A stretch of DNA of 64,000 nt from Methylobacterium sp. B4. GTDB lineage: Bacteria > Pseudomonadota > Alphaproteobacteria > Rhizobiales > Beijerinckiaceae. The notes beneath the pieces were generated by a model. The model searched no databases, was not told the DNA's origin, and saw only the letters and a list, made by a program, of their open reading frames with translations. The stretch covers positions 1 to 64,000 of the forward strand of contig NZ_QJJJ01000004.1 in NCBI RefSeq assembly GCF_003201865.1, given 5' to 3'. The translations under genes were made by a program, and so were the position numbers. Shown here piece by piece: positions 1-8,201 of the stretch (the first letter of the stretch is position 1; each line of letters starts with the position of its first letter).

Positions 1-101
1 TTGGTGATCGCCGCCGTCAGCGAGGTCTTGCCGTGATCGACGTGCCCGATCGTGCCGATGTTGCAGTGCGGCTTGGTACGGGAGAACTTTTCCTTGCCCA
101 T
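1..101 (-). CDS. tuf: Elongation factor Tu, N-terminal fragment (cut by window edge)
   Basis: Reading leftwards, the first 33 codons give [19 protein letters not shown] followed by HVDHGKTS, the universal EF-Tu amino terminus with the G1 (P-loop) motif of the GTPase domain. EF-Tu carries aminoacyl-tRNA to the ribosomal A site. The rest of the gene lies outside the window. The ATG is fixed by this conserved start; a second ATG seven bases upstream is in another frame. About 200 bases separate it from the S4-domain gene on the same strand, enough for its own promoter, though no clear promoter or tRNA was recognised there. Confidence 0.96.
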   Translation of the reverse strand, partial: MGKEKFSRTKPHCNIGTIGHVDHGKTSLTAAIT

Positions 102-303
102 CGTGCATTCCTATCGCGGACACGTCGGCCGATGCCGGACGTAAAGGCGCGGACCGCTTAGAGGGTCGCGCGGCGATGATCAAGCGGCAGGTTTGCCGGG
201 AAGGAAGATTGCCGCCCGCGGCAGCGGACCGGCGGGAGGCGAAGCCTGCCGTCGGCCGGCGTCGCGCTCCGCCTTCGAATGCCCTGCCCGCTCCCCTTGC
301 GCC

Positions 304-579
304 TCACGAAGGGTCCTCGCCGACCGCCTCGTAGAGCCTCTGCGCCTCGGGAGCGCCGCCGCGCCGCTCGCCGAGATCGAGCACCCGCACCAGCATGGTC
401 CCGTGGGGGGCGGCGACGGTGAGAACGTCGCCGCAATGGATCGCCTTGGCCGGTGCGTCGGCGCGGGTGCCGTTGATGCGGACATGCCCGTCGGTCACGA
501 GCCGGGCCGCCATCGACCGGGTCCGGGCGAAGCGCGCGAACCACAGCCACTTGTCGAGGCGCTGGCGCCCCGCGCTCAT
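304..579 (-). CDS. S4 RNA-binding domain protein, Hsp15-like
   Basis: A 91-residue protein that is almost entirely an S4 domain. The start RQRLDKWLWFARFARTRS and the later GHVRINGTRADAP are the typical helix and loop of Hsp15/RluB-type S4 modules that bind structured RNA. Escherichia coli Hsp15 (HslR) binds stalled 50S subunits carrying nascent chains; this one is shorter, lacking most of the basic tail. It begins 22 bases after the stop of the helicase gene, so the two are probably co-transcribed, and this helicase/S4 pairing is common in alphaproteobacteria. Role in ribosome rescue is by family analogy only. Confidence 0.85.
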   Translation of the reverse strand: MSAGRQRLDKWLWFARFARTRSMAARLVTDGHVRINGTRADAPAKAIHCGDVLTVAAPHGTMLVRVLDLGERRGGAPEAQRLYEAVGEDPS

Positions 580-601
580 TCCGCTCTCGGGGGTGGCGCC
601 C

Positions 602-3600
602 TCATCGCTTGCCCCCGTCGGATTCGAGCTTCGCCTTCAGCGCGGCGAGCGCGGCGAAGGGCGAGTCGGGATCGGGCTGGCGCTCGCGGCGCGGCGGGCG
701 CTGCTCGGTGTTCGGGCGGCGGTTCTCGTCGCGGCGGTCGGGCCGGTTGCGGTTGCCCGGATGGTCGCGGCGCGGACCCCCGTCTCCGGGTCCCTCCCCG
801 CGTCCCTCGCCCCGCGCCTCGGGGCGCGGCGGACGACCGCCCTCCGGGCGATCCCCGCGGGGACGGCGCGGGCCGTCGTTCCGCCGCTCGCCGGGACGAC
901 CATCCTGGCGGCCTTCCTGCCGACCCTCTTGCCGGCCGCCGTCCTGCCGCCCGTCCTGCCGTCCCTGGCCGCGGCCCTGCCGCGGTCCGGTGTGGCGCTG
1001 AGGCCGGTGCAGGTGCCAGACCTCGACGGTCTCGGGAGCCGCCGGCTCGGCCGGCTCGGCGCCGGCTTCCTCGGAAGCCGTCTCGGGGGCGGGCTCATCG
1101 GCGGCAACGGCCGAATCGGCGGCGTCCACGGCCTCGACCTCTCCGGTCGCCGCAGCCGCCTGCGCGGCCTCCGCCGTCTCCGTCGGCATCGGGGCGGCGG
1201 CTTCGGGAGCCGCATCTTCCGTCGCAGCCTCGGCCGGCTCTGCGGCTTCGGCGGAGACGTCGGCGACCGGCTCGGCGGTTTCCACCGCGGCGGGCTCGGC
1301 CTCCGAAGCCGTCGCTTCGGCCGGCGCATCCGCATTGCCGTCCGGCGTCGCCTCGGCGGGACCCGCGTCCTCGGCGATCGGCTCGGCCTCGGCCGATTCC
1401 GGCGCGGTCTCCTGCGCCGCTTCGTCGGTCGCGCCGTCCGAAGGCGTCGCGTCCTGAACCGTGTCCTGCGGCGTGGCCTCGGTGGGTCGGGCGGCGGGCA
1501 CGGTCGGGGCGGCCGCGACCAGCGGCACGGTGATGGCCGGGCCGGAGCGGGTCTGCGCCACGTAGCCGAGCGACTTCAGGATCGAGGCGAAATCCTCGCC
1601 CGAGCAGCCGACCAGCGAGGTCATGTTGACGGTGGCCACGAAGCCGTCGCCGTCGGCGCTGCCGGCCGGGGGCTCGCCCGGCGTGGTGCCGGGGCGGTAG
1701 GCGATGGCCGGGCGGATCAGGTCGGCGAGCCGCTCCAGGATGTCGACGCGCACCGCCCGCTCGCCGCAGACGCGGAAACCCGCTGCCCGGTAGAGGCCCT
1801 TGGCGATGGCCGGATCGACCTTGATCGAGGTGCGGCCGGAGCCGGCCAGATGCGCGATCTCGTCGAGGCCCGGCTGGTCGAGGCCGCCGCTCTTGAGCGC
1901 CCAGAGTTGGGCGGCGAGGGTGCGCGGCGCCGGCTTCAGGAGGGCCGGCAGGAAGATGTGGTAGGCACCGAAGCGGACGCCGTGACGGCGGAGATTCGCC
2001 CGGCCGTCCTGATCGAGGCTGCGCATCTCGTGCGCCACCTTGGCCCGCTCCAGCACGCCGAGCGCCTCGACCACCTGGTAGCCGATGCCCCGGGCGAGAC
2101 CGGTGAGGTCGGCCGCCGACTCGATCTCCATCAGCGGCCCGAGCAGGCGCACCACGTGGGCGCGCAGCCACGCGGCCAGCCGCGTCTCGACCTTCTCGCG
2201 CGAGGGGCCGGCGAGGCTGTCGTCGGCGATGAGGCGGATGCCGGGCTCGAACAGCTTGTCGCCCGGCGTCAGCTTGGCGACCGGGTCGCCGGTCCAGCGG
2301 ATGATGCCGTCATGCGAGAGCACCAAAGCGGCGTCGGCGGCCGAGGCGAAGCGGTCGGCCCGCGCCTCGATCTCGCCGGCCAGCGCCTTCTCGGCCGCCG
2401 AGCGCAGGGTCTTGGCTTCGTGGCCCTCGGCTTGCGGGTCGGGCACGAATTGGAAGCCGTGAAGTCGGCCCACATGTTGACCCTCGACGGTGACGTCACC
2501 GCCGGGGGTGATTTCGGCTTCCAGCATCGTCTTCTCTCTCAGGCGCCGCATCAGGACGCTGGTGCGCCTGTCGACGAAGCGGCTCGCGAGGCGCTCGTGC
2601 AGGGCGTCGGACAGTCTGTCCTCTACCCGACGCGTCTCGCCCTGCCAATGCAGAGGATCGAGCAACCAGTCCGGCCTGTTCGCCACGAAGGTCCAGGTCC
2701 TTCCCTGCGCGATGCGCTGGGACAGGGCGTCGATGTCGCCGTCGGTGCGGTCGATCATCGCCACGTGGCGGGCGAACCAGTCGTTGGGGATGCGCCCCGC
2801 CATGCCGCGCATCAGGAAACGGTAGAGCTGGGCCACGAGGTCGGCATGGGTCTGGGGATGGACCTTGCGGTAGTCCGGCACGCCGCAGGTGTCCCAGAGG
2901 CGCCGCACCGCCGCCGGGCCCTTGGCCATGTCGCGGATGTCCTCCTCGCGCATCAGGATTTCCAGCGCCTGCTGGTCCTCGCCCATCGGCGCGCGGGTGA
3001 GCCCCTGCTCGTGCGGGTGCTCGTCGAGGCTGGCCTGCAGCTTTTCCAGGGAGGCGAAATCGAGATCGGGATTGCGCCATTGCAGCATGCGCACGGGCTC
3101 GAAATCGTGCGTCTCAAGCGCCTCGACCATCTCCGCCTCGAAGGGCGGGCAGCGCCCCGTGGAGCCGAAGGTGCCGTCGGAGGTGTGGCGCCCGGCGCGT
3201 CCCGCGATCTGGCCCATCTCGGCGGGCGTCAGCTTGCGGAAGCGGGTGCCGTCGTATTTCCAGTTGGCGGCGAAGGCCACGTGATCGACGTCGAGGTTGA
3301 GCCCCATGCCGACCGCATCGGTGGCCACCAGGTAATCGACCTCGCCGGACTGGTAGAGTTCGACCTGGGCGTTGCGGGTGCGGGGCGAGAGCGCGCCGAG
3401 CACCACCGCCGCCCCACCGCGCTGGCGCCGGATCAACTCGGCGATGGCGTAGACCTCCTCCGCCGAGAAGGCGACGATGGCCGTGCGGTGCGGCAGGCGC
3501 GAGATCTTCTTCTCGCCCGCGAAGCTGAGCTGCGACAGGCGCGGGCGCGTCGTCGTCTGGACGCCGGGGATCAGCGCCTGCACCAGCGGCATCATGGTGG

Positions 3601-4003
3601 CGGAGCCGATCAGCAGCGTCTCCTCGCGCCCGCGCCGGTAGAGCAGGCGGTCGGTGAAGACGTGGCCGCGATCCATGTCGGCGGCGAGCTGGATCTCGTC
3701 GATCGCCACGAAAGCCACCTCGAGGTCTCGCGGCATCGCCTCGATGGTGCAGATCCAGTAGCGCGGCCGGTCCGGCTTGATCTTCTCCTCGCCCGTGACG
3801 AGGGCGACGTTCTCGGAGCCGACCTTGGCGACGACGCGCAGATACACCTCGCGGGCGAGGAGCCGCAGGGGCAGGCCGATCATACCGGTCGGGTGCAGGA
3901 GCATCCGCTCGATGGCCAGATGCGTCTTGCCCGTGTTGGTCGGGCCGAGCACCGCCATGACCCCGCGCGCGCGGGCCTCGCGGTGAAGGGTGCGGAGCGT
4001 CAT
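602..4003 (-). CDS. SUV3-type DExH helicase with long low-complexity C-terminal tail
   Basis: Superfamily 2 helicase. The chosen start (MTLRTLHREARARG) puts Walker A GPTNTGKTH at about residues 20-28, followed by DEIQ (motif II) near 100 and MGQIAGRAGRHTSDG (motif VI); this layout matches the mitochondrial SUV3 RNA-helicase family and its bacterial relatives. The frame stays open upstream to 4126, but that extension is Arg/Pro-rich and overlaps the next gene, so the internal ATG is preferred. The catalytic part ends near residue 830. Then come an Ala/Glu/Pro/Thr-rich acidic stretch (about 830-995), a Gly/Arg/Gln-rich stretch with DGRQ/EGRQ repeats (about 998-1105) and a short conserved-looking end (SPFAALAALKAKLES). 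The tail is probably disordered and RNA-binding, as in degradosome helicases; that is inference. Confidence 0.88.
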   Translation of the reverse strand: MTLRTLHREARARGVMAVLGPTNTGKTHLAIERMLLHPTGMIGLPLRLLAREVYLRVVAKVGSENVALVTGEEKIKPDRPRYWICTIEAMPRDLEVAFVAIDEIQLAADMDRGHVFTDRLLYRRGREETLLIGSATMMPLVQALIPGVQTTTRPRLSQLSFAGEKKISRLPHRTAIVAFSAEEVYAIAELIRRQRGGAAVVLGALSPRTRNAQVELYQSGEVDYLVATDAVGMGLNLDVDHVAFAANWKYDGTRFRKLTPAEMGQIAGRAGRHTSDGTFGSTGRCPPFEAEMVEALETHDFEPVRMLQWRNPDLDFASLEKLQASLDEHPHEQGLTRAPMGEDQQALEILMREEDIRDMAKGPAAVRRLWDTCGVPDYRKVHPQTHADLVAQLYRFLMRGMAGRIPNDWFARHVAMIDRTDGDIDALSQRIAQGRTWTFVANRPDWLLDPLHWQGETRRVEDRLSDALHERLASRFVDRRTSVLMRRLREKTMLEAEITPGGDVTVEGQHVGRLHGFQFVPDPQAEGHEAKTLRSAAEKALAGEIEARADRFASAADAALVLSHDGIIRWTGDPVAKLTPGDKLFEPGIRLIADDSLAGPSREKVETRLAAWLRAHVVRLLGPLMEIESAADLTGLARGIGYQVVEALGVLERAKVAHEMRSLDQDGRANLRRHGVRFGAYHIFLPALLKPAPRTLAAQLWALKSGGLDQPGLDEIAHLAGSGRTSIKVDPAIAKGLYRAAGFRVCGERAVRVDILERLADLIRPAIAYRPGTTPGEPPAGSADGDGFVATVNMTSLVGCSGEDFASILKSLGYVAQTRSGPAITVPLVAAAPTVPAARPTEATPQDTVQDATPSDGATDEAAQETAPESAEAEPIAEDAGPAEATPDGNADAPAEATASEAEPAAVETAEPVADVSAEAAEPAEAATEDAAPEAAAPMPTETAEAAQAAAATGEVEAVDAADSAVAADEPAPETASEEAGAEPAEPAAPETVEVWHLHRPQRHTGPRQGRGQGRQDGRQDGGRQEGRQEGRQDGRPGERRNDGPRRPRGDRPEGGRPPRPEARGEGRGEGPGDGGPRRDHPGNRNRPDRRDENRRPNTEQRPPRRERQPDPDSPFAALAALKAKLESDGGKR

Positions 4004-4088
4004 GCGGGGGCGGCGATCCCTTCGGCGCTGCGGGCCGTCGGAGGGGAAAAGGCAGCCGGGCCTGCAGGCCCTGCATCGGGGAGAGCCG

Positions 4089-4451
4089 CTAGCGGGACGG
4101 GGCGATCCGCGGCGGCCTTCCCCCATATGGGTTGTCGGTAAGCGCTGTGCCAGCGGGCGCGCCCACGCTCGGATAGGCGTAGATGTCGATCCGGGGCTGG
4201 GGCTGCTGCGGCACGAGATCGGTGCAGAGGGTGTCGGGCATCGCCGTCAGCGGTCCGCGCCGGGGCGGGCGGCGCTCGATCACCTGCGCGGAGGAAAACG
4301 CGTCCCCGCCGCAATCCGGGCCCGTCTTGAGGGTTCCGTCGGCCCGCGCTCCGGCGGGGACGAGGAGGGCAAGGGCAAGGGCAAGGGCAAGGCCGAGGAT
4401 CCGCGGATGAAGTCTCGAACGCGAAGAGGTTGAGAACGGGGACAAGGCCAA
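4089..4451 (-). CDS. Small exported protein of unknown function
   Basis: A 120-residue protein with a signal peptide: a basic start, a hydrophobic core built from alternating Leu-Ala (ILGLALALALALLVPAGARA), then an AxA-type cleavage site before DGTLKTG. The mature part (about 80 residues) has two cysteines, is rich in proline, and ends in PYGGRPPRIAPSR. No family is recognised. It lies between the helicase gene and the DUF3108 gene on the same strand. The Leu-Ala run is encoded by a perfect hexanucleotide repeat, so the length of the hydrophobic core may vary between strains. Confidence 0.65.
   Translation of the reverse strand: MALSPFSTSSRSRLHPRILGLALALALALLVPAGARADGTLKTGPDCGGDAFSSAQVIERRPPRRGPLTAMPDTLCTDLVPQQPQPRIDIYAYPSVGAPAGTALTDNPYGGRPPRIAPSR
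4367..4390 (+). repeat. Hexanucleotide tandem repeat (GGGCAA x4)
   Basis: Four perfect head-to-tail copies of GGGCAA. On the minus strand each unit encodes Leu-Ala inside the signal-peptide core of the small exported protein. Being a multiple of three, gain or loss of a unit would change hydrophobic length without breaking the frame. Confidence 0.9.
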
Positions 4452-4499
4452 CCTCCGGGTCGCCGTGGCGACAGTGTGATCGCGTATCCCAGCCGCTTC

Positions 4500-4612
4500 C
4501 CCATCCGGAGGTGCCCGCCTCGGCGGGCCTCGAAGGATGTTCCAGATCGCGCGCGATCCCTGGCCGATCCTTCGAGGCCTGCGCTTCGCTGCGTCACCTC
4601 GGGATGAGGTCG
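4500..4612. repeat. Dispersed palindromic element (type 1) in intergenic space
   Basis: Nested inverted repeats: inner arms GCCTCGAAGGAT (4527-4538) and ATCCTTCGAGGC (4567-4578), outer arms near CATCCGGAGGTG and CACCTCGGGATG. The theme (CATCC-GAGGTG ... CCTCGAAGGAT) recalls short palindromic elements scattered through alphaproteobacterial intergenic regions. It occupies the gap between two minus-strand genes and could fold into a long hairpin in the transcript. Confidence 0.7.
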
Positions 4613-4655
4613 CGACCAGGGTTTGCGAGCCGAGCGGGTCCTTGGTCGGAGAGAA

Positions 4656-5579
4656 CTACCGCTGCGACAGGCTCGCCTCGGCGACCGTCGCGGTGGCACC
4701 CGGCTGCGCTTCGCCGCTCGTGGCGGTCGCGGTGCCGGTCCGGGTCCAGCGGGTCGCCTCGATGATGTTGGTGCCCAAGGTCGTGCGCACGGCGATCCGC
4801 ATCGGCACCAGAACCCGCGTGCCCTCGACGGGCGCGAGCCAGACCGACATGTCGCGGTTGTCTTCCATGAACTTCACCCCGGGCCGGTCGGGCCGGTGGC
4901 CGGCGATGGCGACGTAGCGGGCGTTGCAGACCAGAACCGGGCCGCTATAGCCGGGCTTCTCCACCTGCCGGGTCTCGCCGTAGCTCAGGACCACGTTGAA
5001 GCGGGTCGCGCCGTCGAAGACGGGGAGCGTGCGGTTGCAGTTCTCCGGGTCGGTGAGATCGGCCCGGCCGCGGGCCGGCATCATCAGGGCGCTGGCCGGA
5101 TCGATCACGCCGCGCTTGGCCGCGGCCGTGACCGGCACCCGGTCGCCGGTGTCGAGGAGCGGCGGGGTGACTTCGGATTGGGTGACGTTGCCGCCCGCGA
5201 GCGCCATGCGCACGGCGATGCCGGAATTGCTGGTGCGGGTCGCGATGGCGAAGGCGCTCGGCACCGGGCTCGCGGCGAGGTTGCCCGAGGAGCGGGCCGA
5301 ACCCTGTCCGCCGGTCACCGCGCCGACGAGGCCGGTCAGCACCGCCGAGACGTCCATGCGGTAGCGCGCACCCTCGAAGGCGCCGGTGAGCTGGGCGGTG
5401 CCGATCGGGATGCCGGCGAGATTGACGCTGTAATCGACCGCCACGCCCGCAGGCGCCGCCTTGGCCCTGTGGGCCCGCGGCCCGGCCTGAGCGGCTGTCA
5501 GAGCCAGGAGGCCGGCCAGGGTGCCGGCGGCGGTTCCGGCGAGGAGGGGGCGGGCGCGAAGAAGGGGCTTGGCGCGCAT
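4656..5579 (-). CDS. DUF3108-family exported protein
   Basis: A 307-residue protein with an N-terminal signal sequence (basic MRAKPLLRARPLL, then a hydrophobic stretch ending TAAQA). The mature body begins VDYSVNLAGIPIGTAQLTG, the characteristic opening strands of DUF3108, a beta-rich periplasmic family of unknown function; the later LPVFDGATRFNVVLSYGE also fits. Two cysteines (NCNR... and VLVCNAR) may pair. The internal ATG was chosen over an ATG eight codons upstream because it gives a normal signal peptide. A candidate CtrA-type site (TTAACCAT on this strand) lies about 80 bases upstream of the start. Confidence 0.8.
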   Translation of the reverse strand: MRAKPLLRARPLLAGTAAGTLAGLLALTAAQAGPRAHRAKAAPAGVAVDYSVNLAGIPIGTAQLTGAFEGARYRMDVSAVLTGLVGAVTGGQGSARSSGNLAASPVPSAFAIATRTSNSGIAVRMALAGGNVTQSEVTPPLLDTGDRVPVTAAAKRGVIDPASALMMPARGRADLTDPENCNRTLPVFDGATRFNVVLSYGETRQVEKPGYSGPVLVCNARYVAIAGHRPDRPGVKFMEDNRDMSVWLAPVEGTRVLVPMRIAVRTTLGTNIIEATRWTRTGTATATSGEAQPGATATVAEASLSQR

Positions 5580-5657
5580 GGTCTGGACTCTGGGAGGCTC
5601 CACGCTCCCGCGCCGCTCGGGACGAGGCGGACGGGACGGGGAAGCTTAGCGCCTGCC

Positions 5658-5665
5658 ATGGTTAA
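5658..5665 (-). promoter_or_regulatory. Candidate CtrA-type box (TTAACCAT)
   Basis: On the minus strand the eight bases read TTAACCAT, the half-site used by the alphaproteobacterial cell-cycle regulator CtrA. It lies 79-86 bases before the DUF3108 gene start. A single 8-mer can occur by chance, although AT-rich words are rare in this GC-rich sequence. Confidence 0.3.
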
Positions 5666-5713
5666 CAGACCGTTCGGCCCGCGCCAGGGGGGGGCGTCGC
5701 CTCGGTCCGGCCC

Positions 5714-6706
5714 TCACGGCGTCCAGGTCTGCCCGTGATAGACGAAGCGCACGCCCTCGCTCGCCAGCGCCGCGAGGCCGCCGAAGGCCGGGTCCTTCAC
5801 GGTGATGATGCTGGTGGGGATGTCGCGCATCTGCGCGGCGAAGGGGGCCTTGCGTTCGAAGGCCTCGCGGAACGTGCCCTCCCGCAGCACCGGCACGATG
5901 CGCGGGGCGATGCCGCCGCCGATATAGACGCCGCCGGTGGCCAGAAACGTCAGCGCCAGATCCCCGCAGACGCGGCCGAGCAGCTTGCCGAACAGGGTCA
6001 GCGCCGTCCGCGCGTGCGGATCGGCGCCGGACAGCCCGTTGCCGGTGATCTCGGCCGGGTCGTGCAACGCGCCGTCGCCGCCCGCTCCCCGCCGGATCGC
6101 CGCGTGCAGCCGCGCGAGCCCCGAGCCGGAGAGCAGCGTCTCCACCGTCACCCGCCCCTCCACGCGCTCCACGGCGGACCAGAAAGCGGCCTCCTCCGCG
6201 TCGATCGGGCCGAGATCGGTGTGCCCGGCCTCGGTCGAGACGATGGCGAGGCGGTCCTCGTAGGGGATCAGGGCGGCGGCGCCGAACCCGGTGCCGGGTC
6301 CGAGCACGAGGCGGGGGCCGCGGGCCTCGGCGATCTGCGGGCCGATCGGGGTGAGTTCGTCCGGATCGATGCTGGCCGCGCCCGCCGCGACCGGGACGTA
6401 ATCGTTGACGAGGGCGACCCGGGCGAGCCCGAAATCCCGCCCGATCGCGGCGGCGTCCACCAGCCAGTCCGCGTTGGTGAGCTGGACGGCGGGCGCATCG
6501 ACCCGTCCTGCGATCGCCAGGATCGCCGAGCGGGGGGCCGGCGCGCCGCTCTCCTCCAGGGAGGCGCGGATCGCCGCGCTCGGATCGGGATAGCCGCCGG
6601 TCGATTCGCGGGCGAGGAGGCGGGCCTGCTCGCCCTTCGCCTCGATCAGGCCGAAGCGGGCGTTCGTCCCGCCGATATCGCCGACCAGCACCGGGAATTC
6701 GAACAT
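5714..6706 (-). CDS. glk: Glucokinase
   Basis: A 330-residue protein of the bacterial glucokinase family, which phosphorylates glucose to glucose-6-phosphate with ATP in the cytoplasm. The phosphate-1 motif VLVGDIGGTNARFGLI is at the start, LVNDYVPVAAGA (with the catalytic Asp) near residue 110, LGPGTGFGAAALIPY near 137 and EAGHTDLGP, which contributes to sugar binding, just after. Length matches E. coli Glk (321 residues). It lies 74 bases downstream of the trehalose-phosphatase gene on the same strand, so the two may be transcribed together; both concern glucose metabolism. Confidence 0.93.
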   Translation of the reverse strand: MFEFPVLVGDIGGTNARFGLIEAKGEQARLLARESTGGYPDPSAAIRASLEESGAPAPRSAILAIAGRVDAPAVQLTNADWLVDAAAIGRDFGLARVALVNDYVPVAAGAASIDPDELTPIGPQIAEARGPRLVLGPGTGFGAAALIPYEDRLAIVSTEAGHTDLGPIDAEEAAFWSAVERVEGRVTVETLLSGSGLARLHAAIRRGAGGDGALHDPAEITGNGLSGADPHARTALTLFGKLLGRVCGDLALTFLATGGVYIGGGIAPRIVPVLREGTFREAFERKAPFAAQMRDIPTSIITVKDPAFGGLAALASEGVRFVYHGQTWTP

Positions 6707-6780
6707 CCGCCTCGCCCTTCGTCGTCCTTTGCCGCGACCTTAACAGAGGGTCCGATGGCCGTACGGCAAGCGCCGCCCGT

Positions 6781-7548
6781 TCAGGCGGCGGGGATCGCGT
6801 CGGGGTCGATCGGCGCGCCCTCGGCCCAGGCGGCGATCAGGGCGCGCACCGCGGCCGGGTCGGCGAGGCGGCGGTCGGCGACCGTCTCGCCGTCGCCGAT
6901 GCGCACGCTGACGCCGCCATCCTCGTTGACCGAGGCGAAGGCGATCTCGTCGGTGCGGTCGTCGCCCAGGAAGATCGCCCGCCGGCCGGCATAGGGCGCG
7001 GCTTCGAGGAAGGCGCGGATCGCGTGGCCCTTGGTGGCGTCGGCGGGCACGATCTCGCCCACCGCCTTGCCGAGCTGGAGCCGGTAGGCAGCGCCGAGAT
7101 CGCGGGCGACCGCCTTGACGATGTCCTCCGCCGCCTGCGCATCGCCGGGTGCGGCGAGCCGCCAGTGCACGGCGACCGAGGCGCCCTTGTCCTCGATCAG
7201 CACCGCCTCGTAGCGGGCCGTCTCCGCGTGCAACCGCTCGACGCCCGCGCGCAGGGCCGGATGATCCTCGGCGCGTCCGCCGCCCAAGCGGCCGTCGACC
7301 CGGCGCTCGACCCCGTGCAGGCCCGCCACGTCGAAGCGGGCCGGCTCCAGAAAGTCGTCGATGACGGAGACGGGCCGGCCGGTCACGATCGCCAGCGCCC
7401 CGCCGAGCCGCTCGCGCAGGCGCTCCAGGGCGGGCACCAGGGCGGGATCGACCTGCACCGCGTCGGGGCGCGGGGCGATCTCGACCAGGGTGCCGTCGAA
7501 ATCGAGGAACAGCGCATAGTCGGCGGTCTGGCGTGCCTCTTGGCTCAC
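6781..7548 (-). CDS. otsB: Trehalose-6-phosphate phosphatase
   Basis: HAD-superfamily phosphatase releasing trehalose from trehalose-6-phosphate, the last step of osmoprotectant synthesis. Motif I is FLDFDGTLVEIAPRPD close to the N-terminus, motif II IVTGRPVS, then KGHAIRAFLE and motif IV GDDRTDEIAFASV. The 255-residue length fits OtsB. The start is the GTG preceded by AGAAGGACG; the frame remains open to 7920 but that part is Arg/Ser/Pro-rich antisense of the DUF427 gene and is rejected. No otsA (synthase) is present in this window, so its substrate must come from a distant locus. It is divergent from the DUF427 gene. Confidence 0.92.
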   Translation of the reverse strand: MSQEARQTADYALFLDFDGTLVEIAPRPDAVQVDPALVPALERLRERLGGALAIVTGRPVSVIDDFLEPARFDVAGLHGVERRVDGRLGGGRAEDHPALRAGVERLHAETARYEAVLIEDKGASVAVHWRLAAPGDAQAAEDIVKAVARDLGAAYRLQLGKAVGEIVPADATKGHAIRAFLEAAPYAGRRAIFLGDDRTDEIAFASVNEDGGVSVRIGDGETVADRRLADPAAVRALIAAWAEGAPIDPDAIPAA

Positions 7549-7634
7549 GGCATCGTCCTTCTCTCGGGCTTTCCCTGCGCTAGCATGAGGGGCGGTTGCG
7601 ACAAACCCGTGATGTGACACCAACGGAGGAGCCC

Positions 7635-8129
7635 GTGCGGCCCATCCCCGTCCGCCCCGATCCGGGGCAGGAAAGCGTCTGGGACTATCCCCGCCCGCCC
7701 CGGCTGGAGCCGGTGCCGGAGCGGCTGACGGTCGTCCTCGGCGGCCGGACCATCGCCGCGACCACGGCCGGCTTCCGCGTGCTGGAGACGAGCCACCCGC
7801 CGACCTACTACTTCCCGCCCCAGGATATCGCCGAGGGCGTGCTCGGGCCGCCGCGCCGGGCCGGGATCTGCGAGTGGAAAGGCAGCGCCGTGCTGTTCGA
7901 CGTGACGGGCGGCGGGGCACGGGCGCCGGGGGCGGCCTGGGCCTATCCCGACCCGACGCCGGGCTTCCGGCCCATCGCCGGCTACGTCGCCTTCTATGCC
8001 GGCCCGATGGATTCCTGTCTCGTCGGCGAGGTGCGGGCCGAGCCGCAGCCCGGCGGCTTCTACGGCGGCTGGATCACGCCGGGGCTCGTCGGCCCGTTCA
8101 AGGGCGGCCCCGGCACGATGGGCTGGTGA
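7635..8129 (+). CDS. DUF427 domain protein
   Basis: A protein of about 164 residues carrying the compact beta-barrel DUF427 fold: RLTVVLGGRTIAATTAGFRVLETSHPPTYY and later YVAFYAGPMDSCLVG are typical. DUF427 proteins are widespread cytosolic proteins of unknown function. Start choice is uncertain: GTG at 7635 follows GGAGGA by four bases, while GTG at 7614 and TTG at 7596 are in the same frame and would add 7 or 13 residues. Divergent from otsB with under 100 bases between them, so the promoters are likely shared or overlapping. Confidence 0.8.
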   Translation: MRPIPVRPDPGQESVWDYPRPPRLEPVPERLTVVLGGRTIAATTAGFRVLETSHPPTYYFPPQDIAEGVLGPPRRAGICEWKGSAVLFDVTGGGARAPGAAWAYPDPTPGFRPIAGYVAFYAGPMDSCLVGEVRAEPQPGGFYGGWITPGLVGPFKGGPGTMGW

Positions 8130-8201
8130 CCGCTTTCGGGCTGGCGCCACGCCGTCCGAGGCCGCTACACGGGCCTCGGACACGAACGCGAGGAGCCGCG
8201 T

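Noticed and set aside
102-303. Possible tRNA upstream of tuf
   Set aside because: tuf is often near tRNA genes, but no cloverleaf or conserved T-loop could be found by eye.
4004-4126. N-terminal extension of the helicase by 41 codons
   Set aside because: Arg/Pro-rich, overlaps the next gene, and the conserved helicase start lies just after the internal ATG.
395-4141. A very long plus-strand open frame opposite the helicase gene
   Set aside because: Low-complexity Arg/Gly/Leu-rich product antisense to a clear helicase with conserved motifs; such mirror frames are common at high GC.
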